From: Erythrophleum ivorense | Lineage: Eukaryota > Streptophyta > Magnoliopsida > Fabales > Fabaceae | Direction: 5' to 3' | NCBI GenBank assembly: GCA_026724425.1 | Contig: JAIUCV010000023.1 | Location: 4,030,001 to 4,094,000, forward strand | Length of the DNA: 64,000 nt | Shown here: piece after piece, positions 44,160 to 55,803 of the stretch | How positions within the stretch are numbered: position 1 is the stretch's first letter | Layout: each line of letters opens with the position of its first letter | Position numbers and translations under genes: made by a program | The notes under the pieces: model-generated | What the model saw: only the letters and a program-made list of their open reading frames with translations | Databases searched by the model: none | What the model was told of the DNA's origin: nothing

Positions 44160-45621
44160 CTAAGGAAGAACTTTTACAACTCATGCCCCTTAAGTGAATT
44201 GTTAATTATGAAAATTTTAAGGGAGTCAAAAGATCTTTCATACTTCCACTCCATCTACCATAGAAAAGCTTATAGATGGAATCGTTAACTCAACCTTCAA
44301 AAGACCCAGAATAGAAGAAGGGACTTCCATGACTATTCCTAAAAGGCTTGCAATTAACCAATCTTTGATGATCAAACCTATTGTAAAGCAACAATAGAAG
44401 AAGGGAGTCATCGCAATAACCTGTTTCTACCTTGATAGTTACCGCAGTTGTGTTACAAAAATTAATGGTCATTTCGTTTGTGGTTGTAATCCCTCCATGT
44501 GTAACCCTAACTGTGGATGCCATATGGACAACTAGGAATAACTAAAAGATAATGAGTGCAAACCTTGAGACTCTTTAGCAATAGCAAAATGGAAAAAGAA
44601 AAAGCCATGCTAAAGGCAAGGATTTTTTCTCATCAAAAGACTGATCATGAGGATGATGATGATAATGATGAGCCTTGCTTGAAACCTTCTCGGGTAGGCA
44701 TTAGAAACCTAAAGTATAAACCTAAAACCATTCATGAACTGCTTAAGGAATTAGGTCATGAAAATCTTATTCCTAAACCTAAACATATTATCAACTCACA
44801 AGTTTTGCCTCAACCAATCCTTTGCATGATGTTCTTCTCTTCATCTCAATCCTATAATGCAAGATTTTCGCTAATGGAAAAAAGGACTAATCTTGAAACA
44901 AAGTTACTTATAAGTTATTCTCTATTCCTACAATAATTGCTCCTAATGAAGCAATGAAACTAGTTTCTCAAGCTAAAGAAGTTCTTAACTGGGATAATCA
45001 TAATGTAATAGCTGAAAATTGAGTCTTTCAAAGAATTGATTCTAGTCTTGATAATTTAACAAGTCGAGCAAACCATACCAATTTTTACATTGATGGACTT
45101 TTCACTCAAGTCCAACAATGGTATCAATAATTACAGGAACAAGTTGCTACTTTGGATGCAGAACTGAAAGGATTTATCAAAAGAGAATACATAGAGCCCA
45201 AAGGAAGAGAGACTAATTGATTAGATATACTAGAAAGACGATTTTATTAGTTGTAACTAGAATACTAAAGTTGAGTATTATGCTCTTTGTAGACAAAGTA
45301 TTGAACCCAATCCTAGATTTGTGACTTATGAATGTCATAAGTATCCTTATAAATTTCTTTGTTATTATTGTACTCCATTATCTCAAGAAGAAAGAGCTGA
45401 GTTAGATAAGATCACAAAGCCTTCTTCTTTTCGAGGTTTTAAGATCTCATCCCTAAATGCTATTAGAGCCTCTATCTTCTTATGATAAGTAGAAGAATTT
45501 TAGAAAGAAAAAGAGTAAGAAGAAATCTATTTCTTCATGTCATTTACTGATAAGTCCTTTAAATCTGTTAGATTATGTTCATTTCTATTTTTTCCCCTCA
45601 ATTTATTCCTCTTTAGTATAT
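44160..45621 (+). pseudogene. Endogenous pararetrovirus-like remnant, copy 1
   Basis: Plus-strand coding remains with many stops. Pieces: PKEELLQLMPLK near 44160; IPKRLAINQSL near 44335; KINGHF and CNPNCGCHMDN near 44460-44530; KPKTIHELLKELGHENLIP (44712-44768); then EVLNWDNHN and a coiled-coil-like IDSSLDNLTSRANHT near 44970-45080; and near 45370-45470 CYYCTPLSQEERAELDKITK. The same order recurs at 63100-64000, which establishes a shared parent. The layout resembles the movement-protein to coat-protein part of caulimovirid (florendovirus-like) polyproteins in plant genomes; this assignment is from memory of the family. Dead: over ten in-frame stops. Confidence 0.6.
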
Positions 45622-48600
45622 TGACAATTGTGTCACGTAATCTCAAATAAAACTAGGTAGAAAAATAAATTTATAGGCAATGGTACAACCTAGGTCATTT
45701 CCCAAGGAGTTTTTGGCTCTAATTGTTTATGAAAAAGTATTCCAAGTATTACTAATTGAAAATTGTTTACGGGATTTTGAATTACTGAAATTTACTTGAA
45801 CTAAATTTGAAATGACAAGAATAAAAAACTTAAGACTAACTAAAGTAAACAATTAAGAAAATGTGGTAGCTAGCCTTTAGATGGACTCCCTAGAATTCAA
45901 TTATCCTTGCTCTCTTTTTAGTGTACCAAAATTGGATTAAAATTCTTGCTCATTAGTGTATTCTCCATAAGAATTCTTGAATTATTTTCCAAGACTCAAT
46001 TCACCAATAATTCAAGGATTTTGCAATCACAAAATACCATGAAGAATTAATCAATTGAATTGGGAACAAGAACACACTAAAACCAATCCTAATTACTCAT
46101 AAAAATCTGTTGCACAATCCACTTAAAATGCTAATTAACTAATTAGATTAATGAATCCCTCAAACAATCAATTGCACAAAAATTTCAGCCACTTAATCCA
46201 ATAACTATTATATTAATTGGCCTATAATTAAGAGAAAATTAAGAGTAAATTGCACAACCACTAAGTCTGGATTTTCCACAAACATGTAATGATCATAATT
46301 AATAACCAAATAGGAAATTACAACCAATCCATAATCTAAATTAATCCAACAAATTCTAGTAAATTCCAGCAATGAAATTCCTAAATTAATAGGCTAACCT
46401 AGTCAAATTAATAAAAGAATCAACGCTAAAATTAAAAGATAAAAGAGGAAGAATTTATCCAAATTGGAGAAGAAATGTGAAGCTCAAATCTACATCTAAG
46501 AATATCCTCTCTTTAGCTAGCCACCAAGAACAATTCAAGCTACCATGGAGGAATTTCGATGGTAAGATTTATAGCCATGTGAGAAGATGATGGATAATTT
46601 CTCTCATTCACGTTCTGGAGCTTCCTACGTCTCTTCGTAGCATTTCGCTCATTTCCCCACAGCTCACGTTATTCCTTGCTCTAACTCCCATTGCTCTTTC
46701 ATGTTGTACGTGTTTTCTCTAACATTAGTCTCTAGCCCTCCATTCATGTGCTGCTCATGTGTGTTCATTTAATTCTACATGTTCTGCTGTGTGTGCATGA
46801 CTCCTTCTTTAACTCTCACGTGGTTCATTACAAATTAGCCACAGCTCATTTTTTATGCCAATTGTCATAGCTTCTTCTGACGTGTTACTCTCATGTGGCT
46901 CATTTTTCATTTCACGTGCCAGCCTCTTTTCATCGCATTTTTATTTCTCCAACTCCCACGTGTTCCTTCTCTTCTACTTCCACTTTCTGCCCACGTCAAT
47001 TTCCTCTCTAAACTCCAGCTCATGCTTCCTCACATGCTCAGCTCTTTTGCTGCTCATATGGACTTCTTCTCACCTCATACGTCTAGCCTAGTACGTAGCT
47101 TTTTCTTCCCATTACAACGCCTTCATGCTTCTAAACTTTTTTTCCAACAACCCATGGCTATATGCAGTAACTTCAGTCCCTTTTTCTGCTTGTATGTGTT
47201 TGGCAACCCATCATTTATTTCTTCCCACATGAAAGTTTCTTCTCTTCTCATGAGTTGCCTCTTCTTTACTATTCACATGGTTTTCATTCATGTTTTCTCT
47301 ATCCAACCTAGCTTATTAAAATCATTCCCCAGCTCGTGGCACTTACAAATCTTCTACCTCAGTTCACAAGCTTCTTCTTGAATCACCACATGCTCTACAC
47401 CTTCCTTCATTCCCTTATGAGCTTCCTCTCTATGTTTCTGTCCTCTCTACTCTCAACCCAAAGCTAATGTTTACATGAGCTTCTTGCTTCTTGTAATATC
47501 TGGTTCTCTGAAAACGAGAGAAAACATGAGAAACGTAACATACGATTTCTCCGTCAACGAATGAAATTCACTGGATACAAAAGGAAATCCCCCAAGATGA
47601 TGTAATTAAGGTCCCAAAAAATTTAGAAAGCATTCTAGACTCCTAAAAATGAGAATCTTAGACTCAGACGGGAAGAAAAACAGAGCTAGAATAAAGAAAC
47701 AATTTCTTACGAAAAGCTTACGAAACGTAATGGCATTTTTGTAATTTTGAGTAAATTTTGGAATTCACATAGGAGGGCTTTTTAATTGAAATTTTTAAGT
47801 TCCCCAGGGTTTTCAGAGGCCTAAAATACCATGGGAAGGCTCGGGACAACTAAAGCCCCTCCGGTAGACATTTTCTAATGTAAGTGCACCCAAACTTTGA
47901 TGGATTTGTTCGGTAAGATTTTAGCTACGTTTTGAGTGATTCCAAAAGTATTTTACTAAATTGGGAACCTAAATTTCATAATGGAAAAGATGGTTCTAAA
48001 AAAGGAGCTAAAACCAAGGAGAAACAAAAATGCCAAGAATGAAGCGCAAAATAGGAATTTTTGAAAAGTGTAACTTCCTCCCATCTGTATATATGATGCG
48101 CCCTTCTTCTCCCTTCATTTTGCACGACCAAGTTCTGCCCAAAACTAAAGGAAAACCCTATGGAGAGTGGCACATAAGAGGAAGGCAAAGAGGAGGAGAA
48201 ATCAAAGGCTTAAGGTATGGAAATTTAGTAGTTTTTCATGCTCTTTCTCTTCCAAACCTCTTCTCCTTTATTTTTCTTTATTTTCTATGATTATAATCAA
48301 GTATATGGATATGTTTCAAAAGAGAAATTAAGGGAAAAATTCGTATTTGAAGAGAGGAGCTCAAAGAACACAAGATTCAAGTGAGAACAAGCAAGAAAAC
48401 AAGGTAAATCTTGCATCCCATGGTAGCTACTCCTCTCCTCTTCTCCTCCATATTTCGCCCCATGTATGTAAATTCTAGAGGGCTTGAATTTTGAGGGGAA
48501 ACAAGGGTGAATTCCATGAATTTAGGGGAGGAGAGTAAGAATATGCAAAGAAATTCAAGAAAAGGCCATGGATTTTCAAGGTAGTAAACCTAGGGTTTCA

Positions 48601-51159
48601 TGGGTTCCCTTGAAAATCTGATTTGATATAATTACTCCTAGGCCTAAATGAATCTTTTAATGGTTTCCTAAGATCCCTAGGAGTCTCCCCATATGCATCT
48701 TCCATGTAGAAAACAAAGCAAACTCCATAGAGAGCAAAATGCTTCCTAGGTTTGGCCAAGAGAGGTTAGCATACCTAGGGAGAGTTTTAAATTTTTCTAT
48801 GCCCATTCTTGAGTCATATATGATGAATGAAAATGAGGGGTGACCTTAAGAAAAATTTACAACACATAGAAAATGAGTTACTACTTTATGTTCTATATTA
48901 TGACCTAAAGAAGCAACATGTAGTTAAGCTCTTTATTTTAATTGTGTGATGACTCCAAGAGGCTTAAAAGAAGTCAAGAATCATATTTGAAAGAAAAGAA
49001 TGGAGCCTAGAATTTATTTAAGGGGTGTTGCTTTATTACGTGCAATTATGGAATCATAATGAGGTTATAAGCCAACTTAGTGCCTAAGCAAGTTGTATAA
49101 CCTTAGAATTAAGTTCATGAACCTAATTGGCTTCTATAAATTATGTTTAGGCCAAGAGAAAGCATCCCCACAAGTTTGTGTGTGTGTGGCCGAAAGAGGA
49201 AGTCTTGATTCAAGGAGAAAAATATGTGATTGTGTATAAGGTAGCTCTCTCTATCTTCTCTCATGCATGGATGTGTGTTTAGCTTGTCTTCAAATGTGTG
49301 TATGTGTATTTTCAAACCATAAAAAATATGCTAGCATGATTTTATATGCCATGATTTCATAATGATATATTATGTTTCTAAATGATATTATGATGTTTGC
49401 TTGAGTGTGGAGAGGCTAAGAATTCTTAACCGTAGTGAGGATGAGCCAAGAACCCTTAAGATTGGTTGAGACAAAGCAAAGAGTCTCCCAAGAGCAAAGT
49501 AGGCTCCCAAGAGTATGGTTGAGTCTAAGAATCTCTTAAAGAATGGGTGAGGCAAGTCCAAAATCCATGAGGAAAAGGGTGAGGCCAATCCATCCACTTG
49601 GCAAGCCTTTGGATGTCTTGTATGACTTATTCACATGCCAAACTTGCTTCTTGAAAGTTTCATGATGTCTATTATATCCATGCATGCATTTTCACGACTT
49701 ACTTTGTATATATTATGTGTGATTGAAAGGAAGATGAGCTATTGGGATTCTTTGAATCTCATCCCCTCCTCTCCAATGTTCTAACATGCTAGGTGGACTA
49801 AGAGAGCAAGAAGATGGAAGCCAACCACTTGAGAGGAGGGGATGAGATTCAAAGAAGTGTACGAAATTTGCTAACATGACATTGAAATGTAAGAAATTTG
49901 CTTCTTTAAGGCCATCAAGGTGGTAATGTTGTCATCTATGGTTGTAACATCCCTAAAATTTAGATTTTCTAATTATTTAGTATTTTATGTAATGAATTTA
50001 TTAATCTTTAATAAAAATAATTTGAATAAAATAGCTTTGTATATGAGAAGTATAAGCTGAATAGGGCCCATAGGAATTTTTAAGATTTTAGGGGGTCAGG
50101 GGCAAAATTGTCATTTGCCACCCGAACAAAACTTGATAGTTTTTCTAGAAGGAATGGGAATATTAGGGGAATAAATAACCCCTGAAACTCCTTCAGGGTT
50201 TCTTAGCCCTTTAGCTATTTCTATTTCTATAGTTATTACAACTTCTTTTCTATCTAGCTCATCGGGCTAACCAGATCTCGGATTGGATTCCACCCGGCCA
50301 TCAGGACAACGTAACGTCATTAGATTCACCTCATCAAACTGAGTTTAACCGTGGGTTATAGATTTCTGAGATTCTTACCCGATTTCTTGATATTTGTGCC
50401 TAAAGCCATGAATAGAGGGTGAAACTAGAGTTCCTTAAACTTTCAGGCAATTTATATATTTTACCGCATATAAATTTTCTTTGCATTTTAGTCCCCAACT
50501 CCTCATACTTGACTTCAGAGACTCCTCGGGACTTTTGAAAACATTAAACGAGACCCACATTAGCAGAGAACTTAGAAAATGCAGATTTAATAAGATATTA
50601 TGGAAAACCTAGGAAAATAGTGACAATTTTGTAAGTTTAACCGAAGAAGAGCTGACGTGGCACTAAGTAGCAGGGAAGGTGCTGATATGGTGCCATGTAG
50701 AAAAGAGAGAGAGATGATGTGGCGCCATATGTGAAGAAGAAACTAGAAGTTGGAAGAGAATTCTGGAAGCTGCACGAGCTACGGAGTGATTGCATAGGCT
50801 TGTGTCAGCAAATCTTGAAAATCTCACACATTATGAAAAAGTTACAGCTGACTTAAGCATGACATAGACACTAACTTAAGCGGCATTAAACGCAACCTTA
50901 TCTTTACACTTTACAAAAAAGTAACTTGGATAATCCAATGGCTAATATTTGTCAGTAAAACGTGATACGATCTTAAACCGTTGATGCAATCTAATGGCTT
51001 AGATTTCTTCACCTTTTCAAGATCAAACCATCACCTTTGATCTAATCTAAAGGCCTACATTTTATCTCTTATTCCAAGGTTAAATCTTGATCATTCATGC
51101 AATCTAAAGGCCAAGATCTTCCACCTTAAAGTTAATTAAATCTTGACCATTTATAACTA

Positions 51160-51171
51160 GTATATATATAT
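51160..51171 (+). promoter_or_regulatory. TATA box of solo LTR D
   Basis: TATATATATATG followed about 30 bases later by a CA- and then purine-rich leader that ends in a donor-like AAG|GTAACA at 51340. A plausible promoter, untested. Confidence 0.5.
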
Positions 51172-52649
51172 GAATCATCCACACTTTCATGCCATTTTCT
51201 CACACACAAAATACATACCAAAATTTGGCCAAGACAAAGAGAAGGAGAAAGAGAAAGAGCTCGGCCTAAGGAAGAAGAGAAGAGAGAAGAAAGAGAAAAG
51301 GAAAAGCCACCGGGGAAAATCCAACACCGTGGAGCTAAGGTAACATAATAGCCTTTCTTCTTCTTGGTTTTCTTCTATTTTTCTCCAAGAATTCTTCTCT
51401 TCTCTTTCTCTCTAAATTTCGTACATGGCATGAGGAGATGGGAAATTTTGTTGTTTCCATGGATTCTAGCCAAGAAAAGATGGAGAAAAGACGGAGAAAT
51501 CATATATATGGCTTATGGATTCATGTGATCCAAGAAAATTCCCATTCTTGACAATTTTTCTACAAATCAAGAAGCTTTGTATTTCAAGATGCCATGGGAG
51601 AAATTGAAGAGAAAATAAAGGGAGAAGTGATGGAAGAAAGCCTAAGGAAGAGGAAGATTAATACAACTTTGATTTTCATGAAGAAATTGGTAAGGAACCC
51701 TAGAATCTTAACTTGGAAAAATTGTAGAATACAAATGAAATCTCTAGAAATTGATTGAGGGCTTTTGTTTATCTCCTTTGAATATGAATGTGTGGCTATT
51801 TGGTGACATGAAAATGAAGTAAAATCACATGTCTTCCTAGATGCATAAATTTGGCCAACACATGTACATATACCTAGGGAAGAGTTTTCTTAAATCCAAC
51901 TAAATTAGGTTAATCTACATGAAAATAAGGCCTATGGTGAAATTTTGGTGAATTATGGATCATTGTATAAAAAGTCAAATCTTTGAGAAAAAGTGTTGAC
52001 CAAAAGGTTCTTGAATTTTCCCTGATAATATTTGATATGTTCTGCATGATTATTGTGGTCTAAGATGTCCTATGTGCTATCTGGATTATGCTGATATTTA
52101 TTTTGTAAATTTTAGAGCTTATTTATGATAGCTGAAAAATTATGCAGTATTATGTCAAGAATAGAATATATGGTAACATGTGTTCTGAAATTGCGTTGTT
52201 TGCTGTGCTGATATACTGTCTGATTTCTTGACATGGATAATATGTTGTTTGTTGCCTGATTATATGAGCATGGGTTATTTGGTAAAGGACTGACCAATAT
52301 ATATGGCGAAGTAGCCTTATCCAAGGGATGAGCCCTGTGTGTGCCAGAGTTGGCCATTGAGTAGCTACTGTTGTGTTGGATGTCTAATTTCAAAAAAAAA
52401 TACTTTTCTAAACCATTAATTTTCAAACTCCAGTACACAGTCATGCTCCTGAGATTATTTATACGCAGAGTTATGCAAGGCAATTCTTTCCCAAATATGC
52501 CTATATGCCTTAATCAAATGATGGCTTGGATGACATTTTATTGTGGTGTTTCATATGACTTTCCTTGGGTACCCACTAGGTGACGCCTCAGTAAAGGAAG
52601 CAGGGGTGAGCCTGCTATGTCATGGCAATGCAAGACGAGCTGGGCTTGA

Positions 52650-52741
52650 GCCTGCCGAAGCCAGTGCAGCATGATCTAAGTGCTGGGCCTGGCAAGCCTA
52701 CTGAAGCCAGTGTGACACGATCTAAGTGCTGGGCCTGGCGG
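52650..52741 (+). repeat. 46-bp direct duplication in solo LTR D
   Basis: Two tandem units, each with GAAGCCAGTG and GATCTAAGTGCTGGGCCTGG, with a few mismatches. This GC-richer patch stands out from the AT-rich surroundings. Confidence 0.8.
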
Positions 52742-55249
52742 TCTCAAAGGCCTGATGGTCAAGAGAGAATAAATATTGTTGTGATACCTTCTCTATTCTA
52801 TGCATGTAGATGCATGTAGAAATCTCTTAAATATCTGCAATTGCTGAATATCAATTACGTTAAGGCAATTCTTGTATTTCATTCATGTCCTATCTTTAGA
52901 TGTAATATGCCTATTCACTTTGCTATTTCATATTCATATTAGATATTGTTGACAAGTATATCTCTCTACTTATATTGTTCAATAAATTAACTATCTTACC
53001 ACTATATTGCTTGTTGTTTATTAAAGGTACTTGACTTTTCTTCATGGATATTATGTGGTATTGATCCTGTCTATGTTATTAAGAAAATTATTTCTCACTC
53101 TAGTGTGGTTTATATTTTTCTTAGATGCCAATCTATCAGGTGACCTTAGAACTCTAGGCGGAGTGGATCCAGTTCCCACTCAAAGGATGGGTCTTCGTCA
53201 TCCATAATATACGCATCATATCATGTGATGACGTTGTTCGTGCTGTACCAGTATACTTTGTGTCCCCTAGAGAGCTGGAGTGCCACACATTCCCAGTGAG
53301 TGGAGTTGACCCTCCTGCTCCTCCATTTACATGAACATAGCCCCAGTCGCTGATACTGACCCTTTTGTTATCTAGGAACTTTCTTTTTGAATGGCTATAG
53401 GATAGATTCCCTTTTGATGTGATGTGACTTGTATGACCTCATTCCCTTACGAAGGAACTCTTGAACTAGTTTTGTATAAATTACAGTGTATTGTCGTTAT
53501 TGCTGTAATCCGCTACGCGTTTCATTAGATTTTATTGTGAAGGAATAATTAAACTAGAAAAAGTGATTAAACTCAAATAAGGAATTCTTCACAAACATAT
53601 AAAATAAAGAAGGGTATTAGAAGAGACGTTACAATGGTTGTATATGACCTATGACCTCTTGAACATCTGTAATTATGTTAATAAGTTATGTATGAATGAG
53701 AGTTAAAGTTATATGTATGAATATGCACATTTTGGTTATGTATTGGCAAGTTTTCATTATGTAAGTATGTGTATAATTGCATGTGGCATAGCTAAAATGA
53801 GAGGCAGGGAGTTTAGGACCATTTAGGCAGCTCACACAAGTCTTAATTATGCTTTTAGACTAGCCCAAGAGGTGCCAAATCCTAAAAAAAACCATTTGGA
53901 CATTTTAGTATCTCTTATGGAGCCAAAATTGATCAATTTAGAACCCTATGTCACTTTTTGTCCAAATGAGCTCTTATTGATCTGAGATTTGGCATGCAAT
54001 TAGAACTTGTTAAGGGCTTTTTGGGAAACTAAAGAACAGAATTTTTGGAAGTCTATAGAATAATTGATGAATTTTCAAACTTGAGAAATTTTTTGGTTTT
54101 GGTCATGTCACTGTTCACTCAAGTCTGAAAATGAAATTTGTCACACAGGGCCCAATTGATGTCCAATTGCCACAAAATTTTATACAGAGAAACTAGACCT
54201 TCCTAGTAACTTATGCCAACTAGAAGCACCTCATTTGGAGGTCTAAAAAGAGAGATATAAATTTTCAAAGAATCTAACCAATATCAGGAATTCCAGCCAA
54301 CCTCTATTACTATTTGATTGGATTTCGAAGTTTGGGCGTGCCTGAACTGGTCTGGAGTTATTTTTTCCTCTATCTAACATTCACAGCTTTCTAGATTAGT
54401 ATCATTTGTATGGATTGGATTTTTTTGGAATTAATTGGATATTTTTGAAGTTTGCTGCAGAATTTTGTGACAGCACCAGTGGACAACCTAACCTCTAGAC
54501 TATTTTGAATGTCAAACGTTCTCTGTGTTGGATGTTATGATCTGGACATATTTTTAGTATGAATTAGACATGTGTAGCTTTTCATAATCCCTAAGAATGT
54601 ATGATTTCAATTTTTTCTAGAATTAGTTATGATTTTTCAAAGTTGTGATAGAAATGAGGACAAAGCTGTCCGAAATTATATATGTTTATTTCATGTATTC
54701 CTTCGAGTTTCTTGAGATGTAGGCCACTTTTTTATGATGAAAATGAGTTTTATTCATGTAATTAAATATGAGAATGTGTTGTATGAGCTCACACGATCCA
54801 TATGACACCAAATGGAATTTTTATATATGATGCAACATGAAAATAATCAATATTTTTATTGCTTTTTTCATTAGAGACTTATATGATTCATGAAATTGAG
54901 TCATTTAAAGGCATGAGATGAGTTAGAAATTATGGTATTTCACTTCTTGAGTCCATGTGTGTGAGCTCTGTTTTGAAACCCCGTAGTTTCTCATGTGTTT
55001 GAATGAGTGAGATGCAACATGCTTGGACCCATGGCATTTGTATGTATGTAACTTCTGCCCAAGTTCCGCACAAAACAAAGGAAAAGATGAAGTAAGAGGA
55101 TTCACAAAGATTTATTTAAATGGAGTTGTGCACCAAAATTGCAAAATTTTGCAAATGGATTTCTAGAATATAAAAATGGCTAATAAATTCAATTATCCTC
55201 TAATTAAAATCCTTTAAGCCAAAATTTATAATCAGAATGCCTAATTAGA

Positions 55250-55803
55250 GGTGAAAAAACTAGTCTTGATGAAACCATTGCCACTGTTCTCAACCCATAT
55301 GAACCTTACCATCAAAATAAGACCTTTACCAAATCTATTTGAAAACTTATTACTCCAAAAAGAGTCCTTATCAAGGAGATTATCTAAGGTGCTAAATTGG
55401 ATCAATATGGTTTAAGATTAACCCAGGCTGAACAGCATGTTACTTTGAAAATCCCTACTAATTTAATCTCTTATTGGATTAGACAAGGGTATACCCATTT
55501 TCATGTGGGAGTTATTCAATTAGTTCTCACTCTTCGTGGTAGAAAGGGAATTCTTGCAATAGCTAGAGTTCCTTTTCTTGACACCACTTATACTTCTTTC
55601 CATAATTCCTTAGTTGGTGTAACACTTGCTACTCTAAATGGTGGTAGTACTATCTTGACTATTGTTTGTAATTTCAATATCAAGCTTTCAAATATGAATC
55701 CACCAACCAGATCAAAGTACAAATTCAAATCATTATAGCAAAACAAATAGAAAATGCCATTCTAACCATTGTACATTACTATATGATTTACTGCTTTCAA
55801 AAC
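55250..55803 (+). pseudogene. Endogenous pararetrovirus-like remnant, copy 2, movement-protein part
   Basis: The clearest piece is an open stretch 55397-55738 of 113 residues. It includes RLTQAEQHVTLKIP, IRQGYTHFHVGVIQLVLTL, then HGRKG-type LRGRKGILAIARVPFLDTTY and ATLNGGSTILTIVCNFNIKL. This pattern (IHFGAIRLALT..GRKG...RVALLDTR...TLNAG.V..T.FPNFNMSL) is, from memory, characteristic of plant pararetrovirus 30K-type movement proteins. Upstream frame near 55260-55390 (LDETIATVLNPYEPYH) has stops. The piece is cut by the family B solo LTR at 55804 and resumes at 63019. No capacity to encode a full protein. Confidence 0.65.

Larger units (their letters stand above)
49943..53633 (+). mobile_element. 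Solo LTR D, long, gypsy-like
   Basis: 3691 bp, TGTAACATCCCT...GACGTTACA, with perfect target duplication ATGGT (49938-49942, 53634-53638), nested in the family B solo LTR. It has a TATA box, TAGTATATATATATGAATC, at 51160-51171, a purine-rich leader, and a donor-like GAGCTAAG|GTAACA at 51339/51340, the same general layout as the other long LTRs. It differs in sequence from A, B, C and X. A 46-bp direct duplication lies at 52650-52741. The 123-residue open frame at 52112-52483 has no recognisable feature and is probably spurious. Tekay-like length; lineage not shown. Confidence 0.88.
47492..54942 (+). mobile_element. Solo LTR of family B with two leader introns, nested
   Basis: Starts TGTAATATCTGG and ends ATGGTATTTCA, with perfect duplication CTTCT (47487-47491, 54943-54947). 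It is about 3755 bp without insert D (49943-53633). TATA-like GTATATATG at 48087-48095; exon 1 to 48214; intron 1 at 48215-48322 (108 bp, GTATGG...AAAAG); exon 2 to 48403; intron 2 at 48404-49150 (747 bp, GTAAAT...TTTAG); exon 3 starts GCCAAGAG; further donor-like TATAAG|GTAGCTCTC near 49240. Minisatellite units at about 49405-49590 and hairpin GGATTC-TTT-GAATCT near 49745. No gene inside. Confidence 0.9.
45622..55249 (+). mobile_element. LTR X3 (family X), right end uncertain, interrupted
   Basis: Starts TGACAATTGTGTCACG at 45622, then ATAAAACTAGGTAG and CAACCTAGGTCATTTCCC, the inverse of the right ends of X1 and X2, so it lies in the opposite orientation. It is interrupted by the family B solo LTR 47492-54942 and resumes at 54943. 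Near 55170-55240 AATTCAATTATCCTCTAATTA and AATGCCTAATTAGAGG match the inner side of the X terminus, but the final TTATCA and the target repeat (TATAT at 45617-45621) are not found, so the right border is approximate. ACGTG words are frequent (46707, 46818, 46913, 46956). Confidence 0.7.

Noticed and set aside
44290..44523. 77-residue minus-strand frame in pararetrovirus copy 1
   Set aside because: Antisense shadow of the plus-strand remnant, whose motifs recur in copy 2.
46893..47381. 162-residue open frame, Phe/Ser/Leu-rich
   Set aside because: Pyrimidine-rich LTR X3 sequence produces long F/S/L frames; not shared with X1 or X2.
52112..52483. 123-residue open frame on the minus strand in solo LTR D
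   Set aside because: Lies in non-coding LTR, overlaps a frame on the other strand, no domain or conserved relative in the window.
47492..54942. Complete retrotransposon rather than solo LTR
   Set aside because: No primer site, polypurine tract or coding region; the extra length is insert D with its own ATGGT target repeat.
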